Below, one piece after another: positions 1 to 12,584 of a DNA stretch of 64,000 bases. This DNA is from Zerene cesonia (Eukaryota > Arthropoda > Insecta > Lepidoptera > Pieridae). A program made the position numbers and the translations under genes. The stretch is from positions 620,001 through 684,000 of the forward strand of contig NC_052127.1 in assembly GCF_012273895.1 (NCBI RefSeq), read 5' to 3'. Position 1 is the stretch's first letter; each line of letters opens with the position of its first letter. The notes below the pieces were generated by a model that saw nothing but the letters and a program-made list of their open reading frames with translations, searched no databases and was not told where the DNA came from.

Positions 1-3000
1 GGTTTCGTGCATGGAGGGCGAGGGGGAGGAGCGCGAGGGGCGCGCGGAGCCGCCGCGGCTGGCGGAGGCGTGCCTGCGCGAGCTCGTCGGCCGCGCCTCC
101 TTCGGCCACATCCGCTCCGTGCTGCGCCCCGTGCTCACGTGAGTGGCCCGGACAAATATGGATAAACATGTTTTGTGAAAAAATTTAAAAAAAAAAAGGT
201 TTAAAATTGAAAAAAAAATTGAAAAAAAAAAAATTTATTAAATAAATTGGGGTTATCCCAGGAACTACTGGCCCATTTATTGAGGAAGGCTATATATGTG
301 TTTTATGTTACAGTCGGCAATGGAGCTGGAGGAACGCCTGATGGTAATCGCTACCACGCCCGTGAACATTTAGACAGGCATAAGGTCCATTGCAGACCTT
401 ACGCCTCTACAAATGGATTGCCGACTTTTTGGGAAGGGATTAAGAAAGGATTGGCGATAGGAATAAAGGAAAGGACTGGGAAGGGAAGGAAAAGGATATG
501 GGCCTCTGGCTTCCCCACTCACCGAACGAAACACAGCAGAATGCTATTTCACACCGGTCTTCTGTGGGGGTGTGGTACTTCCCCGGTGCGAGCTGGCCCA
601 ATTCGTGCCGAAGCGTGCTCGACTCCCACAAAACACACACTATATAATATACAAACAACGTGACACGGAATAATAATTTCGTGTGACATTGTTGTCCGCG
701 ATAGAATACAAAACTACTCAACCGATTTCAATGAAATTGGCGTACCATGTGCAGTTCGATCCAACTTAGAAGATGCGATAATTTGTATTATTTCTATTAC
801 GATAGACGACTACCCGGGCGGAGCCGGGGCTTGTGGCTAGTATATATTTATTATTGTTTCAGGCACTTCGACCGCCACGAGCTGTGGGTGCCGAACGACT
901 TCGCCGTTCACACGTTCAAGATTATCATGTTCTCCATTCAGGTGAGAATCGCTTATTAAATTATGATTATTTTTTTGAAATTGGCATATGACCTGGATTA
1001 TGGCATGCTTTAATGATGCCATGTAAGATGGATCAGGAAGCATATAAACATTAAAAAAAAAAATAAGTGATCTACATAAAATTTCAGATCACTTTTACCT
1101 CATTGCACATAAACGTCGTGATACGAATAGCGAGTATTGTATAGTTTTAGGGTTCCCTACCTTTAAAGGAAAAATAAAATCTAAACCCTTAAAGGATCAA
1201 GTTGTTTTTCTGCTTGAAATAAATTATTTGGTGAAAAAAATAAAAAAAATGACACCTTATTTGTCTTATTTCAGGCTCAATACTCGTACAGCNNNNNNNN
1301 NNGCGCTGATGCAGCACCTGGACGCGGGCTCGGGGGGTGTGGGAGGTGTGGGGGGCGCCGGGCGGACGCGCGTGCGGGCCGCCAGGGCGACGGTGCTGAG
1401 TAACATCGTGGCTATAGCCGCCGGCGATAGTGTTGGTTAGTGTCAAAGTGTCAGTGTAGTGTGATTTGAGTGTAGGTGTAAAAATAAGTGTTTTAAGTAA
1501 GTGTAGGTTTGCCATTTAAGAAAACAAGCAGAAAAAATTGACAAAAAAAAATTAAACTGTCCGTACACAATATCTTTCGTAGATTAATAATAAATTTTAA
1601 AGAAATATAGAAACACTAGCTGCGACCCGCAGTTTCAGCCGCGTAACTCCGTATCCCTTAGGAATATCGGGATAGAAAGTGACCTATATGTTATATCAGT
1701 TGTCCAGCTGTCTACGTACGAAATTTCATTGCAGTCCGTTCAGTAGCTTTTGCGTGAAAGAGCAACAAACACATACACATCCTTACAAACTTTCGCATTT
1801 ATAATATTAGTAGGATTTGCTCATCAGGCACAGCGCAACATACGATATCTAACCAAACAGATTATACAAGGTCAAATTATATATTAATCAATACACGACA
1901 CTAACGAAATCAGAAGTAAGAAAAAGACAATATAAAAATTACATTAAAAACGAAATTAAACAATAAACAAGTATTAGGGATACTGTGTGTTACAGAGACT
2001 CTGACTAAAAGGAGATACCTCAGTTTGTGCAGCATAACCATAAACATAAATAAATTTAAAAAAATCTTCTAATATATAAAATTCTCGTGTCACAGTTTTC
2101 GTTGCCATACTCCTCCGAAACGGCTTGACCGAGTTTGATGAAATTTTTTGTGCTTATCCGGTATCTATGAGAATCGGCCAACATCTATTTGTCATACCCC
2201 TAAATGATAAGAGTAACTCTTTCCAGGACCATCCGTTTTGGAAATCATCAACAACTTGCTGACGAACCTACGCGCTTCGGTGGCGAGAGATTCCGAAGTA
2301 AGTGACTAGTATAAATCCCCTCAGAGTTAGTCTTTAATAGGTTCACTTTTATCTTAACATCGGGTTAAGAAACAGCATCACATGGGTCTCATGTAACTTT
2401 AAATGCAAGTTCAAGTGGAATGTTAATAGATATTTTTTATACAGGTAACTACAAAATAATAATTGTTTTGATTGGTCCTCTGCCTTATGGTACATAAAAA
2501 CACGTCCTTAAAATGACGTCCCCGTTGGGGAGGTACCACCAAGTTGGAAAATGGGCTAATACAGTTTTCTATCAAACACAAAAGAATCATGTCAATCAGT
2601 TGAAAACTCACTTACTTTTTATCCAGTAAAAGCAAACAATCCATTTGATAACATCCCACGTTTTTGGATTGTCGGTTAACAATGAACACCCAAATCTTAC
2701 AGAAAGAATCGGACGAGAAGCTATATCAAGAGGCGCTAATAAACGCGCTCGGCGAGTTCGCAGACCACTTGCCCGACTTCCAGAAAATAGATATAATGAT
2801 GTTCATCGTCAGCAAGATACCGAGCAGCCAGCGCGGCAAGGGGACGAAGGCTGATGCCATGCTGCAGAGCATCTTGCTGAAGTCCCTGCTGAAAGTGAGT
2901 TATAGTTACTAATTCTTAACTTACGCCATCGCAAAAATAGTAGAACAAAGATAAAACCGTAGCTAGATAAGCGTTTGATATTGTGTCTATGGTCATACTT

Positions 3001-5836
3001 ATAAAAAAATGGAAGCTGCTGAACGAAGAGTAAGTATGTATTTTGAAATTTTGAAAAGGAAACGCAGTATGACTCAGTTGGTTAAAATTGACGATTATAC
3101 TAGAGTATTGAAAATTTTTTCTCCATGGCGTGCCCCAGGGCAGTGTTTTGCGACTGATTCTGTTTCAAATATATGCGAACAGTACACATATTAAACACTT
3201 ATTTTATTTTATCATTTCTGCATTTTGTTTATTTGTGTTACATTTCTGAATCACTGTTGGCATTCGCTAATTTTTTTATGTGGTGTTTGTTACTATCCGG
3301 TACTTACGAGAAGGATAACTTAAAAACACCTTCATCCGCCGGGTCGCCTAGTACTATATATTATTTTTAGTCGTCACCAAGATGAAAGAATAAAAAAGGT
3401 ATGTAAATAATAGTAACATAAGCGGGCAACTGAGCTGGTTCGCCTGATGGTAAGCGATCACCACCGCCCATCAACGTTCGCAGATGTAGTGCCTAAACGA
3501 ATGCACTGGCCGCTGGTAAGGGGTTGGGTTAGATTTAGAGATAAGGAAAGAGATCGATGTCTGGAAAGAAGGATTGAACGGGCAAGGGGAGAGGAAAAGG
3601 GAACGGGCTTATATGCATATTTTTAAATGTCAAAGTTTGTTTGTTTGGGTGTTCGCCCTGAAATCTGAATCACGCTGAAACTAGTGAACTGATTTTGATG
3701 AAATTTAGCATACAGACAGGGTATGAGCTGATGAAATCCTCCCTTGGATGAACATGAATACATGAGATATGTCGGGTGCGGGCAGGTGGGCGCGACGTAC
3801 CGGACGACGGAGCTGAGCAAGGCGTTCCCGGCCGCGTTCCTGGAGGCGCTGCTGCGCGTGAGCGGCGCCGGCTCGCCGCGCACGCGCGCGCTGCTGCAGC
3901 GCATCCTGCACACGCTGCTCGACCGCCGCGCCAACGCGCCGCTGCTCGCGCTGCCCACGTGAGTGCCCACACCTGCCGCTCCCAGGCAGACGGCTGTGGA
4001 GGGGGGCGTGCCTACGCCTGCCTCTCCCAGGCAGACGGCTGTGGGGGGGAGGCGTGCCTACACCTGCCTCTCCCAAGCAGACGGCTGTGGGGGGGGGCGT
4101 GCCTACACCTGCCTCTCCCAGGCAGACGGCTGTGGGGGGGGGGGTCAAAATAAAAAAAAAAACAACTATATTTTATCATGTTTACAAGAAAAAATATTCA
4201 TAAATGTTATGTCTATTAAAGGTGCGATTTCCCGCAGGGGGGCAATGCGGCAGGTGATACACCTGAGCCTTCTGCCCTGCCCTGTCAAACCGAGTCATTT
4301 TATCTGTGAGTCCTCCCTGGGAATCGAACTCAGGACTACTTCTACGCTTTAACAATTGAGCGATAACTTCTGTGCCAAGGAGGCGGCCTGTATTTATGAA
4401 TGGTGGAATTTAATTTTTTTTTTTTGTAACTAGGTAATGCAAAATATAGCCTATACTTTATTATGAATGTGTTTGCGAAATTGTCTTCGTTTGTCTGTCC
4501 TTTCGAGCCGCAACAAAGGGATACTATGGTAAGATTTTTACCTCTGAAGATAGGAGATTTAAGAGTGATTAAGTCTACACTTTAGGTTGGTAATGTATAA
4601 CATCTTGTTCCCATGTGGATTATATCCTCAGCAATGCATACAGCAATGGAGAATTATTTTGATCGCATTTACTTCCAGCGTGGAGTACGCGGAGTTGGGG
4701 CTCACGGTCGAGAAATGTTCGCGCCCCGACCTCATCTTCATCAGCAAGCACGGATACGCTATATTCAGTTCCTTGTATGATGGTGAGATGCGTTTCTAAA
4801 TCTAGCTCTTGCTCGCCGCTTTTCACGCGTTTAATTCTGAGTAATTTTATATAACTTAATAATATATAAAAATTGAGTATCATGATAGGTGTATGTTCCC
4901 AATGAACTCTTTCACCAACTCAACCGATTTAGATGAAGTTTGGCATTTTATGTCTAATTTGGTCCAACTTAAGATATAGGATAGTTTTTATTTCGATTAA
5001 TTATCCCAATAATTTATATTCTTAATATTTTTAATTTTTACTCAGTCAGAGCAACGCGTGGCCGGGTATGCTAGTGTATCATACATATCCTTCCTCTTGA
5101 ATCACTCTATTAAAAAACCTATCAAAATCCCGTTGGGTGAAAGGTCTAAACATACATACAAACAAAAATACATAGCAACAGACGCTTGAAGCGAATTTTT
5201 ATACTATGTAGTGTTTAATTATATTAAATTAATTGATTTTTATTGTTTATGTGATTTTCGTTGTAAATTTATTTGATTGTTGTAAAATTACTGTTTTTTT
5301 TTTATTTACTAGGTCTCCAATTGGAATCCAACACGGCTGAGAATATATCGGCTATATACACGACCCTGGCGTTGCTCGCCATCGAGCTGGCCTCCGAGGA
5401 AACCGTGTGTGACATGCTTCAATTGATATTGGCGTAAGTTTCGATTCTAGACTGGATAGAGACCTGTAAATGGTTTCTCAAAAAAGACTTTTGTTCAAAA
5501 ATCAATTAAGATTTTTTCGTTGTTTTTTATTTGATTGAGAAATTATTGTATTGTAATTTTATAATATCACATACCAAACTTCTATCTTTTATTCTATCTC
5601 TTTTTTTCCTTTCTTTCTATGCATACCCTTCAATCTTATACTTAAGTAAAAGAACTCATAATAAAGTTTCGAAGAGCAGTTTCCTTCCATGTAAATATAC
5701 TTCTGTTTCTAGCAAACACTGTTTCAATACAAAAGCCATTCTCACTGCATGAATAACGCATGCGTTCATGTGCGTAAGTGTGCGCATACGCGTGTGTGTG
5801 TACTTATAATTTTACGCATACGTGTGTGTGTGTGTG

Positions 5837-5871
<35 letters not shown>

Positions 5872-8800
5872 AGGCGTACGTTTAAATACGCTTGTGCGTG
5901 TATGTATGTGTCTAAACATACGTATACATCCGTTTATAAACAGGCGTGCGTGTACGCATGCGTCTAAACATTGCGTCTGTCTGTTGGACTGTATAAATAT
6001 CTCAACATATGCTAATTTCTTCACGTCCAGCATCCAGCAATCGGCGATATCGAACCCGGTGCTCTCCACGTCGCAGCAGTGCCAGCTGCACGCCATCACC
6101 ATTGCGCTGGCGGCGCTCGTGCCGCACGTGCTGGCTCTGCCGCCGCTGGCTGATTATATCAAACAGGTATTTCGTTTCAAACTCAAACTCAAATATTTAT
6201 TTATTCAATTAGACTTCTTATATAGAAGCACACAGACCTTGCGCCTCTTCAAATGGATTGCCGACTACAAATTGGAAAGGGATTAGGAATGGATTGAAGA
6301 GAGGTATAAAGGAAAGGACTGGGAAGGGTAAGGAAGAGGATATGGGCCTCCGGCTCCCCCACTCATCGAACGAAACACAGCAGAATGCTATTTCACGCCG
6401 GTCTCCTGTGGGGGTGTGGTACTTCCCCGGCGCGAGCTGGACTAATTCGTGCCGAAGCGTGCTCGACTACCACATACAAATTCTATGCAGTTTTCTGATC
6501 TATTGTTTTCTTCCTTTTATTTGTATTTTTTTAACAAAGTGCACACACACACTCACAGATAATAGAAGCGCGGTCGGAGGAAGCGGCGCACATGCTGCCG
6601 CCGCTGCTGGAGGAGTACGAGCACGTGCCGCCGGCCAAGGCGCCCAACAAGATGCCGTACCTCATGATCGACCAGGTACTTGCGGAGATCCCATCCTCGG
6701 AGATCATCATCGGTGGGGGATTCGTTTCGCCAGTAGCCACCCTTATTTCTATTGATTTTGAGATAGATTTAAAAAAATACCGGGCGTACTGGTATATATA
6801 CTTCCATAACTACGGTTTTGAGTAGGGTTAGGGTGGTTTTTTTTTGAATTTTTATGAGTTTTAAATTTATTTATTACTAACTTCCGCCTGCGGCTTGGCT
6901 CGCGAGGAATAAGGACATTTACAAATGATTGAGTGACTATTATTGTTTTAACCCAAGGGAACATTAAATCGGGACAAAAAGTATTCTATCACTCATACCC
7001 TCACAGTCTGTATAGCAAATTTCATCAAAATCCGTTCAGTAGTTTTAGATTGATTGACTGACAAACAACCAAACAAACACGTTTATAATATTAATGTGAA
7101 GTGTAATCAGTGTGACTGAGTTTATGATCTTCGTAGTGTCTTATTATTTCATTAAGACCAGTTATTGTTCACTCGCTTGCAGATGGCGCTGGGCGAGTGC
7201 CTGAAGGCGAGCGGCGTGGAGGCGAGCCGGCTGGCGGCGCCCTCGCCCTACGCGGGCGGCGGCGCCGGCGCCCTGGCGCACCGACACAGCTGGGTGGAGG
7301 CCGGTGAGTGGGGGGGGGCACAGGCCACTTGTTTCTCAGGCTGTAGGGGGCATAAGCCACTTGTTAACTAGTGCCTAGAGGGGGGGGCGTAGGCTACTTG
7401 TTACCGAGAGAGTGAGGGGGCATTCGCCACTCGTTACTGTGGGAGGAAGAGATAATTTGGTAAGGGGGTGTCCGCGGTCTGTTTAATCTCACACACACAC
7501 AGAGTGCTGTGTGATCCGTCCGGCATTGGAACTAGGCTAAAGCTCCCCCCTCAAATATAAATATATACTATCTAAGCTATTTTGTTTAAGAATATATAAT
7601 AAAAAATCTTGATTGTAACGGTGTGGGGCCACCGCTGTAATGTTACAATTTGTTTTCTTTAATTAGATAAATATATAAATCTGTTATTGTTGTTTCATAT
7701 ATATAAAATAACGTTTTAAATTTTTGCCATCCCGTTAATGAGTCGTTAATCCAATCGCTAGGTGCAGCCCAAGGCCGCGACAGCTTAGCGGACATATCCG
7801 CGGGGCCCGTCACCGAGCTGGACAGCNNNNNNNNNNNNNNNNNNNNNNNNNNNNNNNNNNNNNNNNNNNNNNNNNNNNNNNNNNNNNNNNNNNNNNNNNN
7901 NNNNNNNNNNNNNNNNNNNNNNNNNNNNNNNNNNNNNNNNNNNNNNNNNNNNNNNNNNNNNNNNNNNNNNNNNNNNNNNNNNNNNNNNNNNNNNNNNNNN
8001 NNNNNNNNNNNNNNNNNNNNNNNNNNNNNNNNNNNNNNNNNNNNNNNNNNNNNNNNNNNNNNNNNNNNNNNNNNNNNNNNNNNNNNNNNNNNNNNNNNNN
8101 NNNNNNNNNNNNNNNNNNNNNNNNNNNNNNNNNNNNNNNNNNNNNNNNNNNNNNNNNNNNNNNNNNNNNNNNNNNNNNNNNNNNNNNNNNNNNNNNNNNN
8201 NNNNNNNNNNNNNNNNNNNNNNNNNNNNNNNNNNNNNNNNNNNNNNNNNNNNNNNNNNNNNNNNNNNNNNNNNNNNNNNNNNNNNNNNNNNNNNNNNNNN
8301 NNNNNNNNNNNNNNNNNNNNNNNNNNNNNNNNNNNNNNNNNNNNNNNNNNNNNNNNNNNNNNNNNNNNNNNNNNNNNNNNNNNNNNNNNNNNNNNNNNNN
8401 NNNNNNNNNNNNNNNNNNNNNNNNNNNNNNNNNNNNNNNNNNNNNNNNNNNNNNNNNNNNNNNNNNNNNNNNNNNNNNNNNNNNNNNNNNNNNNNNNNNN
8501 NNNNNNNNNNNNNNNNNNNNNNNNNNNNNNNNNNNNNNNNNNNNNNNNNNNNNNNNNNNNNNNNNNNNNNNNNNNNNNNNNNNNNNNNNNNNNNNNNNNN
8601 NNNNNNNNNNNNNNNNNNNNNNNNNNNNNNNNNNNNNNNNNNNNNNNNNNNNNNNNNNNNNNNNNNNNNNNNNNNNNNNNNNNNNNNNNNNNNNNNNNNN
8701 NNNNNNNNNNNNNNNNNNNNNNNNNNNNNNNNNNNNNNNNNNNNNNNNNNNNNNNNNNNNNNNNNNNNNNNNNNNNNNNNNNNNNNNNNNNNNNNNNNNN

Positions 8801-11800
8801 NNNNNNNNNNNNNNNNNNNNNNNNNNCGGGAAGTGGGAGAAAAATGGGTGTGAGTTACATACATACAAACATACAAGTGAAGCTAATAAAAGCGTGTTAA
8901 AAAAGCGTGTTAAAAATCTACCAACGGCGTTAATATGCGTTCACACTAAATAACATATCCAACTGCAAGTCCGATTCTTCGCCCTTCCTTAGCATTTAAG
9001 TTTCCATATCCTATGTCCTTTTCCTTTTCAGGAACTTCCTCGTCAACAGTATTAAAAGAATAAGTTCTTTAAACTGTGTTTAAAAATTCCTAATCTATAC
9101 TCAATATATAAAGCTGAGTAGTTTGTATGTTTGCATCGACCACCGAGACGATTAGATGAAATTTGGGTTCCGTTAAGACAATTAGATAAAATTTGGAAAT
9201 CCCACGGAAACGTGCACTATGCGTGGGTATCCCTGAAACTTTACTTTCCTTAAAACGAACGAAAACCTAGCTCTATGCATATGGACTTATTAAAGATTTT
9301 ATCAATCTACCCTACATAAAAATAAAACAAAAATTACATATGTCCCAAAGTTAAGCATGGACGGCCGATGGTTATGGTTGTATTTCTCTATGAACATCCT
9401 GTACTCTTCGTCCAGCGCATCATATTGTGTTTGCTATCAAAGAGAAGCTAATTTAAACAATAAAATATAACTAGGATCAGTACTTTAATACTATATTGTG
9501 CGTAAAACGGGTTATAATCAATTGAAACTTTAATCAAACTGTGCTTAGATTATATATTTTTTTATTAGAGTGGGAATGGGAGGCAAGTGAATGGAATAAA
9601 AGGGGAAAAGCAAAGCAACATGCGTTAATGTTTGTGCGTCAGTTTCTGTATTAGTGGGTCCGTGTGTACGTATGTGTGGGTGTGTGTATGCAGACATGTG
9701 TGTTCCTCTTCTTTGTATGAACGCACGCACACACGCAAATGCGCGCGTGTGTTTTATACGTGTATATTTGTGTAGTTATAAATGTTTATGTGCGCATGTG
9801 TGTGCGTGTGTGTGTGTATGTGTGTGCNNNNNNNNNNNNNNNNNNNNNNNNNNNNNNNNNNNNNNNNNNNNNNNNNNNNNNNNNNNNNNNNNNNNNNNNN
9901 NNNNNNNNNNNNNNNNNNNNNNNNNNNNNNNNNNNNNNNNNNNNNNNNNNNNNNNNNNNNNNNNNNNNNNNNNNNNNNNNNNNNNNNNNNNNNNNNNNNN
10001 NNNNNNNNNNNNNNNNNNNNNNNNNNNNNNNNNNNNNNNNNNNNNNNNNNNNNNNNNNNNNNNNNNNNNNNNNNNNNNNNNNNNNNNNNNNNNNNNNNNN
10101 NNNNNNNNNNNNNNNNNNNNNNNNNNNNNNNNNNNNNNNNNNNNNNNNNNNNNNNNNNNNNNNNNNNNNNNNNNNNNNNNNNNNNNNNNNNNNNNNNNNN
10201 NNNNNNNNNNNNNNNNNNNNNNNNNNNNNNNNNNNNNNNNNNNNNNNNNNNNNNNNNNNNNNNNNNNNNNNNNNNNNNNNNNNNNNNNNNNNNNNNNNNN
10301 NNNNNNNNNNNNNNNNNNNNNNNNNNNNNNNNNNNNNNNNNNNNNNNNNNNNNNNNNNNNNNNNNNNNNNNNNNNNNNNNNNNNNNNNNNNNNNNNNNNN
10401 NNNNNNNNNNNNNNNNNNNNNNNNNNNNNNNNNNNNNNNNNNNNNNNNNNNNNNNNNNNNNNNNNNNNNNNNNNNNNNNNNNNNNNNNNNNNNNNNNNNN
10501 NNNNNNNNNNNNNNNNNNNNNNNNNNNNNNNNNNNNNNNNNNNNNNNNNNNNNNNNNNNNNNNNNNNNNNNNNNNNNNNNNNNNNNNNNNNNNNNNNNNN
10601 NNNNNNNNNNNNNNNNNNNNNNNNNNNNNNNNNNNNNNNNNNNNNNNNNNNNNNNNNNNNNNNNNNNNNNNNNNNNNNNNNNNNNNNNNNNNNNNNNNNN
10701 NNNNNNNNNNNNNNNNNNNNNNNNNNNNNNNNNNNNNNNNNNNNNNNNNNNNNNNNNNNNNNNNNNNNNNNNNNNNNNNNNNNNNNNNNNNNNNNNNNNN
10801 NNNNNNNNNNNNNNNNNNNNNNNNNNNTTAAAAATTATTTTATAGTTTTTAGTTTGACGTGCTTTAAAAGCGTGTTTTTTAGTTTTTTAAAACTATTTTT
10901 ATTTTCTATAAAATTTCTGTTACAAAGTGTTATAACAGAATTCCATTAATATCCACTGGATTTGTACTTAAAATAACCCAAATCTAGTAGATCTGTCCTA
11001 CTTCCCTTACATCCTCCATCTCCTCCTCATCTCCTTTTAACTCCACTCCGCTCAGAGAACGGACAATGAGTTCTGGCACTGGGGTCACGAAGACGCGCAC
11101 ACATCGAGCTCGCATGACATGCGCCGCGACAGACAGACAGCGGTATTCGTATATGTATACTTACGTAGTTGGCAATGGAGCTGGTGGGTCGCCTGATGGT
11201 AAGCGCTACCACCGCCCATGAACATTTGGAGAGATTTTACGTCTCTGCAAATGGATGGCCCACTTTAAAAGGTGTGGGTTAAAATAAGAACTGGAAAGGG
11301 AAAGGTAAACTGGTACAGGCCTCTGGCTCTCCCAACGAAATAGTCATAGAATGTGTAGACTATATAGTAAATGCTATTATTGCTGCGTCACGTATGTATA
11401 TTGTATACGGGGTGCCCCGTTATTGGTGTATTATACTCATATAGTTTTTCAAACGCTGATTATAATTATATTAGGAAAATAAGGAAACAAACAAATTAAA
11501 TAAACACACACACACACACACTTATAGTTATACACACACGAACACAAAAACACATACGCACACACACACGCACGCACGAATTATAATTAGAATTAGAATT
11601 TAATTTTTAGTTTTATAGCATTGAAATGCTTTTATAAATGGAAAATAAAAAGCTACGGTCAGGCAAGAAACGCGGGTTCGAATCCCGCCCCGTGATCGAT
11701 TATTTTCTATTCTTTCAAATAAAAATAAAAAAATTCCCATAGAATGAGAGTTTTAATATGTGCAGCATCCGATGCAAAACGAGAACGTGAGCCTGGAGGC

Positions 11801-12508
11801 GCTGCGGCGCGCGGCGAGCGGGCCCAGCGAGGCGGAGCGGCGCGACGCGGAGCGCCGCCGCGTCTCGCTCAACAACACCTTCCGCACCGCGCCCTTCGAC
11901 CACCTGCTGCACATCACGCAGCCCAAGGTGCTACCCGCTACCCGGTACCCGGTACCTACGCGCACACCTCGACTCGCACCTACACGCACGTAAACGTACC
12001 CGTACACGCACGTAAACGAACGTGTATACTAATCTAATATATAAAATTCTCGTGTCACAGTTNNNNNNNNNNGTACCCGCTACCTGCACACGCACACCTC
12101 GACTTGCACGGACACGCACGTAAACGAACGTGTATAGTAATATATATATATATATATATATACATATATATATACCTAAAGGTATATATATATACCTTTT
12201 TATATTCTATAAAAATATATATATTTGACGTCATACTTTTAAAATATAGAAATGTGAAAACTTTTAAAAACACATTTTCCGTAATAACGGGGCTGATGAT
12301 GACGTTAATTTTGAGAGTGATAATAATTTTAATGGTGATGATGATGATGATGAGTCGTCTGTTTCAGTACGAGATCCAGGACAAGCTGGAGGAGATATTC
12401 AACTCGATATCGGAGGAGCCGCTGCTGCCGGTCGGCGCGAGCTCGCCGAGCGGCAAGCCGCCGCCGCAGCCCTATGCCAAGTACCTCACCGAGCTGTTTC
12501 TGTATTGA
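1..12508 (+). CDS. EFR3: EFR3 / rolling blackout (stmA) homologue, 3' part
   Basis: EFR3 is a palmitoylated plasma-membrane protein made of helical repeats that recruits PI4-kinase III alpha with TTC7 and FAM126. Exons read: 1-138, 863-941, 1275-1435, 2227-2297, 2703-2894, 3786-3958, 4679-4782, 5313-5433, 6031-6166, 6559-6675, 7183-7303, 7762-7826 (runs into a gap), 11766-11927 and 12368-12508. Phases agree at every junction outside the gaps. Diagnostic stretches are CLRELVGRASFG, HELWVPNDFAVHTFKIIM, LGEFADHLPDFQKIDIMMF and YTTLALLAIELASEE, each aligning with vertebrate EFR3. The N-terminal cysteine-rich anchor lies before the window. The exon at 1275 is broken by a 10-base gap and its two sides are in different frames. 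Part of the variable C-terminal region probably lies in the 1000-base gap. The last exon ends in ELFLY and a TGA stop. GC-rich exons contrast with AT-rich introns. The family call is firm. Confidence 0.93.
311..630 (+). repeat. 330-bp interspersed repeat, full copy
   Basis: It starts GTCGGCAATGGAGCTGGAGG and ends GTGCTCGACTCCCACA. Other landmarks are GGAAGGGATTAAGAAAGGAT and GGGGGTGTGGTACTTCCCCG. It is one of more than ten copies in the window. Open frames inside it recur among copies and are not genes. Confidence 0.75.
691..840 (+). repeat. Helitron-like relic ending GAGCCGGGGC...CTAG
   Basis: A 150-base element starting GTTGTCCGCGATAGA and ending GACTACCCGGGCGGAGCCGG then a few bases and CTAG. 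A second copy lies at 28688. Both are followed by T. It ends 22 bases before EFR3 exon 2. Confidence 0.55.
1293..1302. other. Assembly gap (10 N) inside EFR3 exon 3
   Basis: The exon reads AQYSYS before the gap and ALMQHLD after it, in different frames. A 10-base gap is usually a placeholder, and the family spacing suggests only a few residues are missing. Confidence 0.9.
1615..1815 (-). mobile_element. Non-autonomous Helitron-like element (CTAG family)
   Basis: About 200 bases. On the minus strand it begins TCCTACTAATATTATAAATG and ends CAGCTAG, inserted between A and T. It lies in an EFR3 intron. Family features are described at 45085. Confidence 0.7.
3421..3608 (+). repeat. 330-bp interspersed repeat, 5' part
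   Basis: AGCGGGCAACTGAGCTGG...CGCCTGATGGTAAGCG followed by a diverged middle. The 3' part is absent. Confidence 0.6.
3966..4141 (+). repeat. GC-rich minisatellite, about 46-bp unit, four copies
   Basis: Four tandem copies of a unit built of CACCTGCCTCTCCCAGGCAG and ACGGCTGTGGGGG(G)n GCGTGCCTA, with small differences between copies and a growing G run. It starts 8 bases after the donor of EFR3 exon 6, so it lies wholly in the intron. Open frames across it on both strands are artefacts of the repeat. Confidence 0.85.
5815..5870 (+). repeat. (TG)n microsatellite
   Basis: Nearly pure TG dinucleotides inside a longer alternating purine-pyrimidine stretch (5755-5975). It lies in an EFR3 intron. 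Confidence 0.85.
6231..6473 (+). repeat. 330-bp interspersed repeat, 5' truncated
   Basis: It runs from GACCTTGCGCCTCTTCAAAT to GTGCTCGACTACCACA, between EFR3 exons 9 and 10. Confidence 0.65.
7306..7445 (+). repeat. Degenerate G-rich tandem repeat
   Basis: Three diverged units, each with a G run followed by (CATA/CGTA/CATTC)GCCACT(T/C)GTTA. It directly follows the donor of EFR3 exon 11, in the same position relative to an exon as the minisatellite at 3966. Confidence 0.5.
7827..8826. other. Assembly gap (1000 N) interrupting EFR3
   Basis: The gap begins inside EFR3 exon 12 after VTELDS. Part of that exon and its donor site are lost, and possibly another exon. Confidence 0.95.
9828..10827. 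other. Assembly gap (1000 N) after a TG-rich stretch
   Basis: Bases 9600-9827 are rich in TG and CA dinucleotides, so a long simple repeat probably broke the assembly here. Confidence 0.95.
11166..11345 (+). repeat. 330-bp interspersed repeat, 3' truncated
   Basis: Begins TAGTTGGCAATGGAGCTGGT and fades after CCTCTGGCTCTCCCAACG. Confidence 0.6.
11594..11722. mobile_element. Copy of the foldback tRNA-like element
   Basis: The left side is the inverted tail (reverse complement of the CATTTATAAAGC tail of the copy at 17.6 kb). Then comes a tRNA-like half with box B GGTTCGAATCC, and then the normal-orientation arm ending CTATTCTTTC. The same inverted architecture occurs at 17.2-17.7 kb and 41.9 kb. 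It lies in the last large intron region of EFR3. Confidence 0.6.
12063..12072. other. Assembly gap (10 N) between two similar stretches
   Basis: Sequence before (11935-12032) and after (12073-12142) the gap is similar, which suggests two alleles or a tandem duplication joined by the assembler. Confidence 0.85.
12138..12210. repeat. (TA)n-rich stretch
   Basis: TA dinucleotides with a palindromic TATATATACCTAAAGGTATA centre, in the last intron of EFR3. Confidence 0.7.
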
Positions 12509-12578
12509 GGTGCGTGAGGTCACGGGGTACGGGGCATGGGACATAAATTCAATCGTAAACTTTTACCAAGTGTTTATG

Positions 12579-12584
12579 AATAAA
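12579..12584 (+). terminator. Poly(A) signal AATAAA of the EFR3 gene
   Basis: AATAAA lies about 70 bases after the EFR3 stop codon, a normal distance for an insect 3' UTR. It is the first such hexamer after the stop. Confidence 0.6.

Noticed and set aside
3623..4352. Several overlapping open frames on both strands
   Set aside because: They are shadows of EFR3 exon 6 and of the GC-rich minisatellite.
5749..6102. Open frames rich in Val-Cys or Thr-His
   Set aside because: Translation of TG/CA repeats; the real EFR3 exon starts at 6031.
7785..8876. Long open frames on the minus strand across 7.8-8.9 kb
   Set aside because: They consist almost wholly of N bases translated as unknown residues.
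9654..10949. Long plus-strand open frames across 9.7-10.9 kb
   Set aside because: Cys/Val/Arg codons come from TG-rich simple sequence and the rest is an assembly gap.
11643..11700. tRNA gene candidate with GGTTCGAATCC
   Set aside because: No foldable acceptor stem or anticodon arm; the same core recurs as a SINE/foldback element.
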